Counted from the stretch's first letter, positions 1 to 5,506 are shown. The stretch is DNA of 5,506 nt from Sulfurimonas sp. (GCA_027066935.1 JAMOMX010000445.1:1-5506); one strand, 5' to 3'. Notes: generated from the sequence alone by a model not told the origin. Numbers and translations: made by a program.

Positions 1-270
1 GTTATCATCCTCTTTGATTAAGTTTTGCCTATCTTCTTCATCAAGTTTTTCAAGAATTTCATTATAGACCTTAAGTGATTCCATCGCATCTTCTTCATCA
101 ATCTTATTCATAATAAACCCTATGTGAAGTAAAACATAATCACCTATTTTTACATCACCCTCCTCCATGAGCTCAAGTCCAGCTTCACGCTTAACACCCA
201 TAGTATCTACTGTCGCTACATTTCGTTCTTTGTCGATTTTTATTACTTTACTTGGAATTGATAAACACAT
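1..270 (-). CDS. hypC: HypC/HupF-family hydrogenase maturation chaperone (3' end outside window)
   Basis: HypC is a small cytoplasmic chaperone. It pairs with HypD to build the Fe(CN)2CO unit and then delivers it to the hydrogenase large-subunit precursor. The frame starts at an ATG at 270-268, beginning MCLSIPSKV, and stays open for 90 codons to the window edge without a stop. The family's essential N-terminal Cys is present (Cys2, exposed after Met removal), in the usual MC-hydrophobic-x-IP context. The second hallmark, a His in a DYVLLHIGF segment, is His49. The tail after residue 57 is strongly acidic and predicted helical. HypC proteins usually have about 75-100 residues, so little is likely missing. 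The start lies 4 bp after the hypB stop with only a weak purine-rich Shine-Dalgarno, so translation is probably coupled to hypB. Family assignment is firm; the C-terminus is unseen. hypD often follows hypC and would lie beyond the edge. Confidence 0.93.
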   Translation of the reverse strand, partial: MCLSIPSKVIKIDKERNVATVDTMGVKREAGLELMEEGDVKIGDYVLLHIGFIMNKIDEEDAMESLKVYNEILEKLDEEDRQNLIKEDDN

Positions 271-274
271 AAAA

Positions 275-1045
275 TTATGTTCTCATCTTTCTTTTAAATT
301 CTATCCACTCAATCACTCTTTGGATAGATGTTTTATCTTTAATGTTTAGCTCTAAAATATCTACACCTGGCTTGATTTTTCTTGCTTCTTTTTTTTCATG
401 CTCCAAATCATAATCAAAATGTTCTATTAGATCCATTTTTGTAATTAAAATCAAATCTGCTTGACGAAACATAACCGGATACTTTTCTATCTTGTCGCTT
501 CCCTCGGGAATGGAGACTAAAACTATATTTAGATGACTTCCAACATCATAAGAAGCAGGACAAACAAGGTTTCCAACATTTTCTATAAAACATACATCTA
601 TCTCATTTAATGGCATATCGTGAAGACCTTTATGCACCATAAAAGCATCTAAATGACAAGCTGAACCTGTTTGAATCTGAAATGCAGGGATTCCCTTTGC
701 TTTAATTCTATCAGCATCTCTTGATGTTTCCAAGTCTCCCTCAATAACACCAAACTTAAAATCTGCCAAATCTGCCAAATGTTCTAAAAGTGTAGTTTTA
801 CCACTTCCGGGTGAACTCATAAGGTTTATACTTAAAACATTATGAGCATCAAAATGGTTACGATTGTGTCTAGCTTCATGGTTGTTTTTATCTAAAATTT
901 TACTAATGACACTTATTGTTTTTATATCATTTAGCTGTGGATTATGATGCAATGCCTCATGTGCCGTTTGATGTGAATGGCTATGTTCATGATGATCTGT
1001 TCCTAAAGTTGTTCCTGTAATACTACACCCGCAATCTGCACACAT
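275..1045 (-). CDS. hypB: HypB, GTP-dependent nickel-insertion protein
   Basis: HypB is a cytoplasmic GTPase that works with HypA to insert nickel into the hydrogenase large subunit after iron-centre assembly. The 256-residue protein opens with MCADCGC, the CxxCGC high-affinity nickel motif known from E. coli HypB. A His-rich stretch follows, with eight His between residues 18 and 34, suggesting nickel storage or buffering. The SIMIBI G domain begins near residue 70: Walker A SSPGSGKT (77-84), EGDLETSRDADRI (102-114), ENVGNLVCP (155-163) and TKMD (202-205) at the base-recognition position, where NKxD is the textbook form. The G-domain metal-site residues Cys130-His131 and Cys162 are conserved. 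The ATG at 1045-1043 has a good AAAGGA site about 7 bp upstream. The gene lies 39 bp downstream of the nickel carrier and 4 bp upstream of hypC, which suggests one transcript. Confidence 0.97.
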   Translation of the reverse strand: MCADCGCSITGTTLGTDHHEHSHSHQTAHEALHHNPQLNDIKTISVISKILDKNNHEARHNRNHFDAHNVLSINLMSSPGSGKTTLLEHLADLADFKFGVIEGDLETSRDADRIKAKGIPAFQIQTGSACHLDAFMVHKGLHDMPLNEIDVCFIENVGNLVCPASYDVGSHLNIVLVSIPEGSDKIEKYPVMFRQADLILITKMDLIEHFDYDLEHEKKEARKIKPGVDILELNIKDKTSIQRVIEWIEFKRKMRT

Positions 1046-1084
1046 ATATATTTTCCTTTGATTTTAAAATAGTTTATTTTAATT

Positions 1085-1729
1085 TTATGCTAAAAGCATA
1101 TTTGCTCCAACAGCTACAGATATAACGCCCACAGTTGTAAAAGCCCGTCTTACATCTCTTAGATTTGTAAGATAATGTTTATTAAGATAAAGTATAGCAG
1201 CACCAAAGCTTAAAAAGATTAACGACACCCCAGCTACAAAAGCCAAAACCATTGTCCACTCTACACTACTTCCTTGCAACATTCCAAGTGTAACAAGCAT
1301 CCCTCTAACTCCACCTATCCCCATTAAAGCACCAACACCCCAAGCAGAAGCATTTGAGATATCTTTATTGTTGTGTGTATGTTTTTTACCAAAATAGATA
1401 TGGATATGCTCTTTATTTTCATGAGTATGTTTATTTATCTGTATTTTATTTGTAACAACCATAAAGAGTATATAAATACCCATCCCAATAATCACAGATG
1501 AAGATATTATATCTCCATAAGCTGTAATAGATTCTGGAAGTGAATAAAGCTCAAGTATTTTTACAAATAAAAACAACATCAAACCATGTCCAAATGCAAA
1601 CATAGTTGTGATAAGCATAGTCTTTTTCATAGATTTTCCAATAGAAAAATCTGCGATTGCTGTTAAGTGGTCTGGTCCAAACGCATGAAGAATTCCATAC
1701 CAAAAAATAATAAGATAAGCCGCTTCCAT
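1085..1729 (-). CDS. NicO/NiCoT-like nickel (cobalt) transporter with His-rich loop
   Basis: This is a 214-residue integral membrane protein with about six hydrophobic segments, roughly residues 2-18, 38-60, 74-94, 130-152, 158-183 and 195-213. The motif HAFGPDH (15-21) fits the HX4DH signature of nickel/cobalt permeases, and AFGHG (45-49) supplies another His in the next segment. The loop between segments 3 and 4 contains six His in HTH, HIH and HTH clusters (101-119), as in metal-handling loops of NicO/RcnA-type proteins. I infer transport of Ni2+ across the inner membrane. Uptake is favoured over efflux because the gene leads directly into hypB and hypC, but sequence alone does not fix the direction. 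The ATG at 1729-1727 has an AAAGG site about 8 bp upstream. Similar proteins have carried misleading old labels such as hydantoin utilization protein A. This is the first gene of the leftward run and shares a 143-bp divergent spacer with the plus-strand protease. Confidence 0.82.
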   Translation of the reverse strand: MEAAYLIIFWYGILHAFGPDHLTAIADFSIGKSMKKTMLITTMFAFGHGLMLFLFVKILELYSLPESITAYGDIISSSVIIGMGIYILFMVVTNKIQINKHTHENKEHIHIYFGKKHTHNNKDISNASAWGVGALMGIGGVRGMLVTLGMLQGSSVEWTMVLAFVAGVSLIFLSFGAAILYLNKHYLTNLRDVRRAFTTVGVISVAVGANMLLA

Positions 1730-1747
1730 TATTTATACCTTTGAATT

Positions 1748-1761
1748 AATAAACGTTTATT
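1748..1761. promoter_or_regulatory. 14-bp perfect palindrome, candidate operator of the nickel carrier
   Basis: AATAAACGTTTATT is a perfect 14-bp palindrome about 19 bp upstream of the carrier's start codon. It lies just downstream of the best leftward -10 candidate, where a bound repressor would block transcription. It is further flanked by TTGAA (1741-1745) and TTCAA (1760-1764), so the dyad extends imperfectly. It does not match the NikR operators I know (H. pylori TATTATT-N11-AATAATA; E. coli GTATGA-N16-TCATAC). Chance palindromes are more likely in A+T-rich DNA, so a regulatory role is only proposed. Confidence 0.35.
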
Positions 1762-1789
1762 CAATTTTAAAAGATTTTATACTATATTA

Positions 1790-1814
1790 AGTGAAAAGTA
1801 GTTTAAATTTCACT
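1790..1814. repeat. Inverted repeat AGTGAAA-N11-TTTCACT upstream of the protease gene
   Basis: AGTGAAA at 1790-1796 is exactly complemented by TTTCACT at 1808-1814. The centre-to-centre spacing is 18 bp, a geometry compatible with a dimeric regulator. Related half-sites follow: AAGTGAT at 1830-1836 and GTGAAAAA at 1840-1847. A 9-bp direct repeat, AGTTTAAAT, also occurs at 1800-1808 and 1818-1826 with 18-bp periodicity. The repeats are directly visible; function as an activator or repressor site is inference, and the low-complexity background limits confidence. Confidence 0.3.
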
Positions 1815-1872
1815 AAAAGTTTAAATGTAAAGTGATACCGTGAAAAACAAAATAATATTTTAGGGAAAACTA

Positions 1873-2406
1873 ATGAAAGACTTAGCTGTAATTGGTGTTG
1901 GAAACATATTGGAAAAAGATGACGGTATCGCTGTTTATGCTACTAAATATTTAGAAAAAAATTATACTTTTGAACCTATGATTGAGATTGTAAATGGTGG
2001 TGTAGAGGGGATTAATTTACTTAATATGTTTATGGAGTATAACCATATAATTATTCTTGATGCTATAGAGATAGATGATGAACCTGGTAGTATATATCAT
2101 ATTCCCTCTCATGAACTTACAGGATATGGGCTTAATTCTGGAGGCGCACATGAAATTGGCGTTTTGCAATGTTTTGATATACTCGAACTCATGGGCAAAA
2201 AAATACCAAAATCAAGCGTACTTGGCATCATTCCACAAACTATTGATGTTGAGATAGCTTTAAGTGATTTACTAAATAAAAAATTTGATACTTATGTAAA
2301 TACTTTGATAAATATCTTAAAAAAAGAGGGTATTGAAGTTAACAAAAATTCATTGGATATTAGTTTAGCAGATATAATAGAAGAGTTTAAAAATCCTAAA
2401 CGATAA
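1873..2406 (+). CDS. HyaD/HybD/HycI-family hydrogenase maturation endopeptidase (canonical nickel ligands)
   Basis: This cytoplasmic endopeptidase removes the C-terminal extension of a [NiFe] hydrogenase large subunit once nickel is in place, the last step of active-site assembly. The 177-residue protein begins with the family motif GVGNILEKDDG (8-18). The three residues that contact nickel in E. coli HybD (Glu16, Asp62, His93) correspond to Asp17, Asp63 in ILDAIE and His93 in GGAHEIG. Asp at the first position is also found in HycI. The usual DGG motif reads NGG here (Asn41-Gly42-Gly43), an unusual change. The C-terminus carries a tail, about 158-177, ending near FKNP that is shared with the neighbouring paralog. 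The ATG at 1873 is preceded by AGGGAAA. It is the only plus-strand gene in the locus and ends 7 bp from the convergent paralog. In epsilonproteobacterial hyd operons such a protein is called HydD; I cannot assign the symbol to one copy. Confidence 0.92.
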   Translation: MKDLAVIGVGNILEKDDGIAVYATKYLEKNYTFEPMIEIVNGGVEGINLLNMFMEYNHIIILDAIEIDDEPGSIYHIPSHELTGYGLNSGGAHEIGVLQCFDILELMGKKIPKSSVLGIIPQTIDVEIALSDLLNKKFDTYVNTLINILKKEGIEVNKNSLDISLADIIEEFKNPKR

Positions 2407-2447
2407 ATGTAATTTAAAACCCTCTTGAGTGCTCTATACTAGGATTT
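2391..2447. repeat. Inverted repeat at the convergent gene ends (paralogous coding, not a clear terminator)
   Basis: AAATCCTA (2391-2398) and TAGGATTT (2440-2447) are perfect 8-bp complements separated by 41 bp. They lie inside the last codons of the two convergent protease-like genes, where both encode an Asn-Pro pair in related tails. Shared ancestry of the tails on opposite strands therefore explains the repeat. The long loop and lack of a GC-rich stem or T-run argue against an intrinsic terminator, though RNA pairing between the two 3' ends is conceivable. Confidence 0.4.
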
Positions 2448-2971
2448 GCAAAAGTATCCAATATCTTATCAAGACTAAACTCTTCATCTTTTTTTTGCAC
2501 TTTTACACCCAATGATTCTATTTTTAAAAGAGCTGTATCTATATATTTTTGCCATCTCTCTTTAAGAGTATCACTCAAAGAAACTTCTACACTAACGATA
2601 TCACTTGGTACTATGCTTATAACTGTTGTATTTGCCACAGATTGTGCCAATGAACAAATTTGCAACATCTCTGCTATTTCAACCTCATTTGCTGTTTTTT
2701 TAATCAAAGTTCCATCTAAAAATTCATCTGTTGTTTTTATACTTATCTCTCCCACTTTTTTTTCATCATCAGAAGCAGTATTTATAATAACTACTTCATC
2801 AAACTCTTGCAAAAGTGGCATCAGTTTAAAACCTAATATCCCCCCATCTACTATCTCTATATTTGGTGTAAATATATAGTTTTCTTTTATATATTTTCCT
2901 GCATACAAACCTACACCTTCATCTTTAAAAAATGCATTTCCTGATCCAATTAGAGCTATTTTTTTTCCCAT
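2414..2971 (-). CDS. HyaD-like hydrogenase maturation protease paralog lacking two nickel ligands
   Basis: This 185-residue protein is clearly related to the product of 1873-2406: GSGNAFFKDEG (9-19), the KYIKENYIFTP segment (27-36), IEIVDGG (38-44), VEVSLSDTL (128-136) and a tail ending in FANP. The first metal-site acid is present (Glu18). The second, Asp in ILDAI of the paralog, is Asn64 (codon AAT at 2782-2780). The third, the essential His, is replaced by Asn95 or a neighbour; the only His in the whole protein is His181, near the C-terminus. The DGG aspartate (Asp42), lost in the paralog, is retained. It could be a protease with altered metal sensing, a non-catalytic chaperone, or an enzyme for another large subunit; function is not established. 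The start ATG (2971-2969) has AAAGGT 7-8 bp upstream, inside the end of hypF. It sits 5 bp from the hypF stop, so it is probably co-transcribed. Confidence 0.88.
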   Translation of the reverse strand: MGKKIALIGSGNAFFKDEGVGLYAGKYIKENYIFTPNIEIVDGGILGFKLMPLLQEFDEVVIINTASDDEKKVGEISIKTTDEFLDGTLIKKTANEVEIAEMLQICSLAQSVANTTVISIVPSDIVSVEVSLSDTLKERWQKYIDTALLKIESLGVKVQKKDEEFSLDKILDTFANPSIEHSRGF

Positions 2972-2976
2972 TATAT

Positions 2977-5259
2977 TTACCTTTGAGTATTTTTTATTGC
3001 AAAATATGCTTGACCTAATGAGATACCACCATCATTGATGGGAATATCACTTTGGATATAATACTTTCTATTTATCTTTTTAAGTTCTTTTGTAACTTGA
3101 GAAACTAAAACGCTGTTTTGAAATACTCCACCACTTAAAACTATGGGTAGATGTGGATATTTTTGTGCTATATCTATAATTATTTTTGAGATGGTTAATA
3201 TAAATTTTTTTGCTATTTTTGAACTATCATTCTCCTGCATTATTTGATATATCATCTTTGAATAATCAATAACACCATTTTTTAAACTGTATTTATATCT
3301 TTGTGTCGAGCTGGATTTTTTGCTGATACTCTCTAGTATTAACCCACTCTCACCCTCATAACCTAAGGGTTTTGTATATCCACTCAAAGCATATACACCA
3401 TCAAAAAGTCTTCCAAGAGAGGAGCTTTTAGGAGAGTTTATACCACGCTCAAACATTTTATGCAGTGTTTTAATCTCTTGTACTTTAAAAGATTTGATTA
3501 ATTCACTTTTCATCTGAAGAATCTCTTCTAATGTAAAAGATTCAAAAAGCAATGAAAGAGCAACTCTCCTTGGCTCTTTAATAGCTATATCTGCACCCAA
3601 AAGAGCTATCTCTTTAAAATGATAAACTCTAGTATAGTTATGTGTATCTGCAATAAACACTTCACCACCCCAAAGCTCTCCATCATCACCATAACCTGTA
3701 CCATCAAAACAAAATGCTAAAACTTTTTCCTCCAAAGAGTGCTCTGCCATACAAGAAAGAGCATGTGCATAGTGGTGTTGTAGTTCTATCAACTCTACAT
3801 TTGTGTGTTTTTTGACATATTTTTTTGCAAAAGATGAAGTTTCATAATTTGGATGTTTATCACAAATTATAACCTCTGGTTCAAAACTATACACCCTCTT
3901 TAGTGTCTCTAGTGTCCTTAAAAAATAATCAAGAGAATCTATAGAGTTTAAATCTCCTATATATGGGGACACAACTATGCTGTTATCAAAAGCAAGAGTT
4001 AAAGTTACTTTTTGATTTGCACCTAAAGCCAGAATTTTTTTAGAAATTTTGTTTTTTATATGAAAACTTTTTGGTGCATAACCTCTAGCTAGGCGTAATG
4101 TAATTTTTTCATATTTAGTATTTAAAACTACACTATCATCACAACCATTTACAATATCTCTATCGTGAGTTAAGATGTGTTGAACAACTAATGGCATTTT
4201 TGAGAAAATCTCTTTTTCATCTACTATAATTGGCTCATCACTAAGATTTGCACTTGTTGCTATAATTGGAAAACTTAGCTCATTTAAAAGAAGCTCATGC
4301 AAAGGTGTATATGGTAAAAAGACACCAATTTTATCGATATTTGGTGCGATTGATTTAGCTAGAAAATTATTCTCTTTTTTAGAAACTATCACTATTGGTC
4401 GCTCTTTTGAGAGGACTAACATCTCATCCTTTTTGTTTAATTTACAAACTTTTTTAATACTTTTTATATCTTTAAACATAACTGCAAATGGTTTTGTTGG
4501 TCTGTGTTTAGACTCTCTTAGTGAGTTTACAGCCTCTTCATTTGTGGCATCACAAACTATATGAAAACCACCTACTCCTTTTATGGCTACTCTTTGTCCA
4601 GCTTTTATTAAATTACATATTTTTTTAAAAGCTTTTTTTTCATCTCTTTGCTCTTTGCCACTAAGTGCTATATATCTTAATTTTGGTCCACATTCATAAC
4701 AAGATATGGGTTGCGCATGGTAGCGTCTGTTACTTGGGTCTTCATACTCTTTTTTGCATCTATTGCACATAGAAAAAACGCTCATAGATGTTTTTTCTCT
4801 ATCGTATGGAAGATTATTGATAATTGAGTATCTTGGTCCACAATTTGTACAATTTATAAACGGATATCTATATCTTGGATTTTTTTTATCTTTCATCTCA
4901 GCCAAACACTCATAACATATAGAGATATCTGAACTCATCATAGTAGAGATGACACTATTTTTTGACTCAATGATTTTAAAATTTTGTGAATTTTGAGTTG
5001 TTATATACTCTTTTGTAATACTATCTATTCGAGACAAAGGGGGATTTAAACTCTCTAAATCACAAAAAAAACTCTCTAAGTTTTTATCTTTCCCCTCAAC
5101 TTCAATGTTAACACCATCTCCACTATTGCTTACAAAGCCTCCAAGAGCGTGTTTATTTGCAAGTTGATAGACAAAAGGACGAAAGCCTACTCCTTGCACT
5201 ATCCCTTTAATTTTTATCTTTATTCTTATACTAGAGATAAGCTCCCCCAATAACTGCAT
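2977..5259 (-). CDS. hypF: HypF carbamoyltransferase
   Basis: HypF uses carbamoyl phosphate and ATP to carbamoylate the C-terminal Cys of HypE, which then dehydrates it to the thiocyanate that supplies the cyanide ligands. Numbering is from the ATG at 5259 (760 residues, normal family length). An acylphosphatase domain (about 12-100) has VQGVGFR (21-27) and Asn45. Two zinc fingers have four CxxC pairs at 115/118, 137/140, 165/168 and 187/190. A YrdC/Sua5-like domain (about 205-395) includes SKHRPTKPFAVM (250-261). A Kae1-like domain (about 405-756) has HHYAH (495-499), DGTGYGDDG (519-527), LSGGVFQN (708-715) and INDGGISLGQA (741-751). No frame break or missing catalytic motif is seen. I prefer this ATG over the in-frame TTG at 5271 because AAGGA lies just upstream of it and the TTG has none. 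The gene overlaps the upstream gene by 29 bp and is followed 5 bp later by the protease paralog. Confidence 0.97.
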   Translation of the reverse strand: MQLLGELISSIRIKIKIKGIVQGVGFRPFVYQLANKHALGGFVSNSGDGVNIEVEGKDKNLESFFCDLESLNPPLSRIDSITKEYITTQNSQNFKIIESKNSVISTMMSSDISICYECLAEMKDKKNPRYRYPFINCTNCGPRYSIINNLPYDREKTSMSVFSMCNRCKKEYEDPSNRRYHAQPISCYECGPKLRYIALSGKEQRDEKKAFKKICNLIKAGQRVAIKGVGGFHIVCDATNEEAVNSLRESKHRPTKPFAVMFKDIKSIKKVCKLNKKDEMLVLSKERPIVIVSKKENNFLAKSIAPNIDKIGVFLPYTPLHELLLNELSFPIIATSANLSDEPIIVDEKEIFSKMPLVVQHILTHDRDIVNGCDDSVVLNTKYEKITLRLARGYAPKSFHIKNKISKKILALGANQKVTLTLAFDNSIVVSPYIGDLNSIDSLDYFLRTLETLKRVYSFEPEVIICDKHPNYETSSFAKKYVKKHTNVELIELQHHYAHALSCMAEHSLEEKVLAFCFDGTGYGDDGELWGGEVFIADTHNYTRVYHFKEIALLGADIAIKEPRRVALSLLFESFTLEEILQMKSELIKSFKVQEIKTLHKMFERGINSPKSSSLGRLFDGVYALSGYTKPLGYEGESGLILESISKKSSSTQRYKYSLKNGVIDYSKMIYQIMQENDSSKIAKKFILTISKIIIDIAQKYPHLPIVLSGGVFQNSVLVSQVTKELKKINRKYYIQSDIPINDGGISLGQAYFAIKNTQR

Positions 5260-5506
5260 TTTCCTTACCAATTGGATAATTTTTATTTAATAAAGGTGGA
5301 TTAGTATTTAAATTTCTTTGCATACGAGAAAAGAGAGATTGATTTGAAAAATGTTTACCACAAAGTATTATTTGTGTTGCTTTAGTTTTTGTTTTTAACT
5401 CTTGGAGTATCTCATAAAAATAATCCCCAAAACTTTCAAAAATAGAGTAACAAAGAATAGTTGTAGAAACACCAGCTAACTGATATGATATTATGCTTGC
5501 AAGAAA
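5231..5506 (-). CDS. 3' end of a HypF/Kae1-like protein (possibly HydE), partial
   Basis: A minus-strand frame is open from the window edge at 5506 to a TAG at 5233-5231, giving the last 91 residues of a larger protein. The final 45 residues resemble the end of the HypF Kae1-like domain next door. IILCGKHFSNQSLFS (46-60) lines up with IVLSGGVFQNSVLVS of HypF, with Ile, Leu, Gly, Phe, Asn, Leu and Ser matching, and the ends PIGKENAVIGGAY and PINDGGISLGQAY also correspond. The second Gly of the GG pair and the NDGG residues that shape the HypF nucleotide site are not kept. Epsilonproteobacterial hydrogenase operons carry an additional maturation gene, hydE, and this may be it; that is recall plus context, not demonstrated. 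The stop lies 29 bp inside hypF. The gene is real by length, frame and position, while the family call is moderate. Confidence 0.72.
   Translation of the reverse strand, partial: FLASIISYQLAGVSTTILCYSIFESFGDYFYEILQELKTKTKATQIILCGKHFSNQSLFSRMQRNLNTNPPLLNKNYPIGKENAVIGGAYL
5260..5270 (-). promoter_or_regulatory. Ribosome binding site that decides the hypF start
   Basis: On the minus strand, GGTAAGGAAA directly precedes the ATG at 5259-5257. The AAGGA core ends only 2 nt before the start codon, closer than the usual 5-9 nt. The alternative TTG at 5271-5269 has only A/T-rich sequence upstream. A G-rich GGGGGAG lies inside the reading frame just downstream, but no ATG, GTG or TTG follows it at usable distance before the acylphosphatase motif. 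Translation is probably helped by ribosomes finishing the overlapping upstream gene. Confidence 0.5.

Larger units (their letters stand above)
1730..1872. promoter_or_regulatory. Divergent intergenic region, probable back-to-back promoters
   Basis: This 143-bp, very A+T-rich spacer separates the nickel carrier (leftward) from the plus-strand protease (rightward), so it must hold the start signals for at least the latter. Candidate -10 elements are TATACT at 1778-1783 for the rightward gene and TATAAAAT, the complement of 1774-1781, for the leftward genes; they overlap. Neither has a convincing -35 box, which is common for sigma-70 promoters of Campylobacterota. The region also holds the inverted repeats listed separately. 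The rightward start at 1873 is preceded by AGGGAAA (1862-1868). Promoter positions are inference; the divergent geometry is directly seen. Confidence 0.45.

Noticed and set aside
167..349. 60-codon plus-strand open frame over the hypC/hypB junction
   Set aside because: It runs antisense to two well-supported genes, has no recognisable domain, and its composition is that of a shadow frame.
275..1045. TKMD instead of NKxD in HypB as a sign of lost GTP specificity
   Set aside because: The Lys and Asp that matter most are present and all other G-domain and metal-site motifs are intact; HypB proteins vary at this first position as far as I know.
1729..1752. Possible NikR-like site, TTATT-N14-AATAA at the carrier start
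   Set aside because: Spacing and arms do not match the H. pylori consensus (TATTATT-N11-AATAATA), and 5-bp A/T arms are frequent by chance.
1815..1842. Possible sigma-28 promoter (AAAAGTTT then GATACCGT at 11-bp spacing)
   Set aside because: The -35-like half is reasonable, but the -10 half does not fit GCCGATAA and a flagellar sigma factor makes little sense for a hydrogenase protease.
2075..2257. 60-codon plus-strand frame inside the protease gene
   Set aside because: It is an alternative frame of a well-supported gene with all family motifs; no ribosome site or similarity supports it.
2391..2447. Bidirectional intrinsic terminator between the convergent proteases
   Set aside because: The 8-bp stem has a 41-bp loop, is not GC-rich and is explained by related C-terminal codons on the two strands.
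2613..2879. 88-codon plus-strand frame opposite the protease paralog
   Set aside because: It is a shadow of the minus-strand gene, Ser/Ile/Phe-rich as expected from antisense of A+T-rich coding DNA.
4633..5071. Poly-A/T tracts in hypF (4633-4640, 5064-5071) as phase-variation switches
   Set aside because: The frame is intact, the tracts encode Lys/Phe in A+T-rich coding DNA, and 8 nt is short for an active contingency locus.

Overview
The window is about two-thirds A+T and holds a tightly packed maturation locus for [NiFe] hydrogenase. Low GC, Lys/Ile/Phe-rich proteins and the gene set (hypB, hypC, hypF, a NicO-type nickel carrier and HyaD/HybD-like proteases) suggest a Campylobacterota (epsilonproteobacterial) genome, perhaps Sulfurimonas-like. 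That assignment is inference from composition and gene content, with no ribosomal marker in view.

Layout from right to left along the minus strand: a truncated gene (5231-5506) whose last 91 codons look like a diverged HypF-type Kae1 C-terminus; hypF (2977-5259), overlapping it by 29 bp; and a HyaD-like protein (2414-2971), 5 bp further on, that lacks two of the three nickel-contacting residues of its family. Tail-to-tail with it, 7 bp away on the plus strand, is a paralogous protease (1873-2406) that keeps all three. A 143-bp divergent spacer (1730-1872) with several short inverted repeats separates this protease from a second minus-strand run: a NicO-like nickel carrier (1085-1729), hypB (275-1045) and hypC (1-270, open at the window edge). 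There is no RNA gene, mobile element or CRISPR array, and no gene-free stretch over 300 bp.

The products form a near-continuous nickel and cyanide-ligand assembly line. The carrier would import nickel. HypB, which has a CxxCGC motif, a His-rich tail and a GTPase domain with its own metal site, would deliver it. HypF makes the thiocarbamate that becomes the cyanide ligands, and HypC shuttles the Fe(CN)2CO unit. The endopeptidase then checks for nickel and cleaves the large-subunit C-terminus. HypA, HypD, HypE and the structural subunits are not visible and presumably lie outside both ends.

The most unusual feature is that two steps appear twice, once with canonical motifs and once with altered ones: the protease (1873-2406 against 2414-2971) and the Kae1-like domain (HypF against the upstream partial gene).
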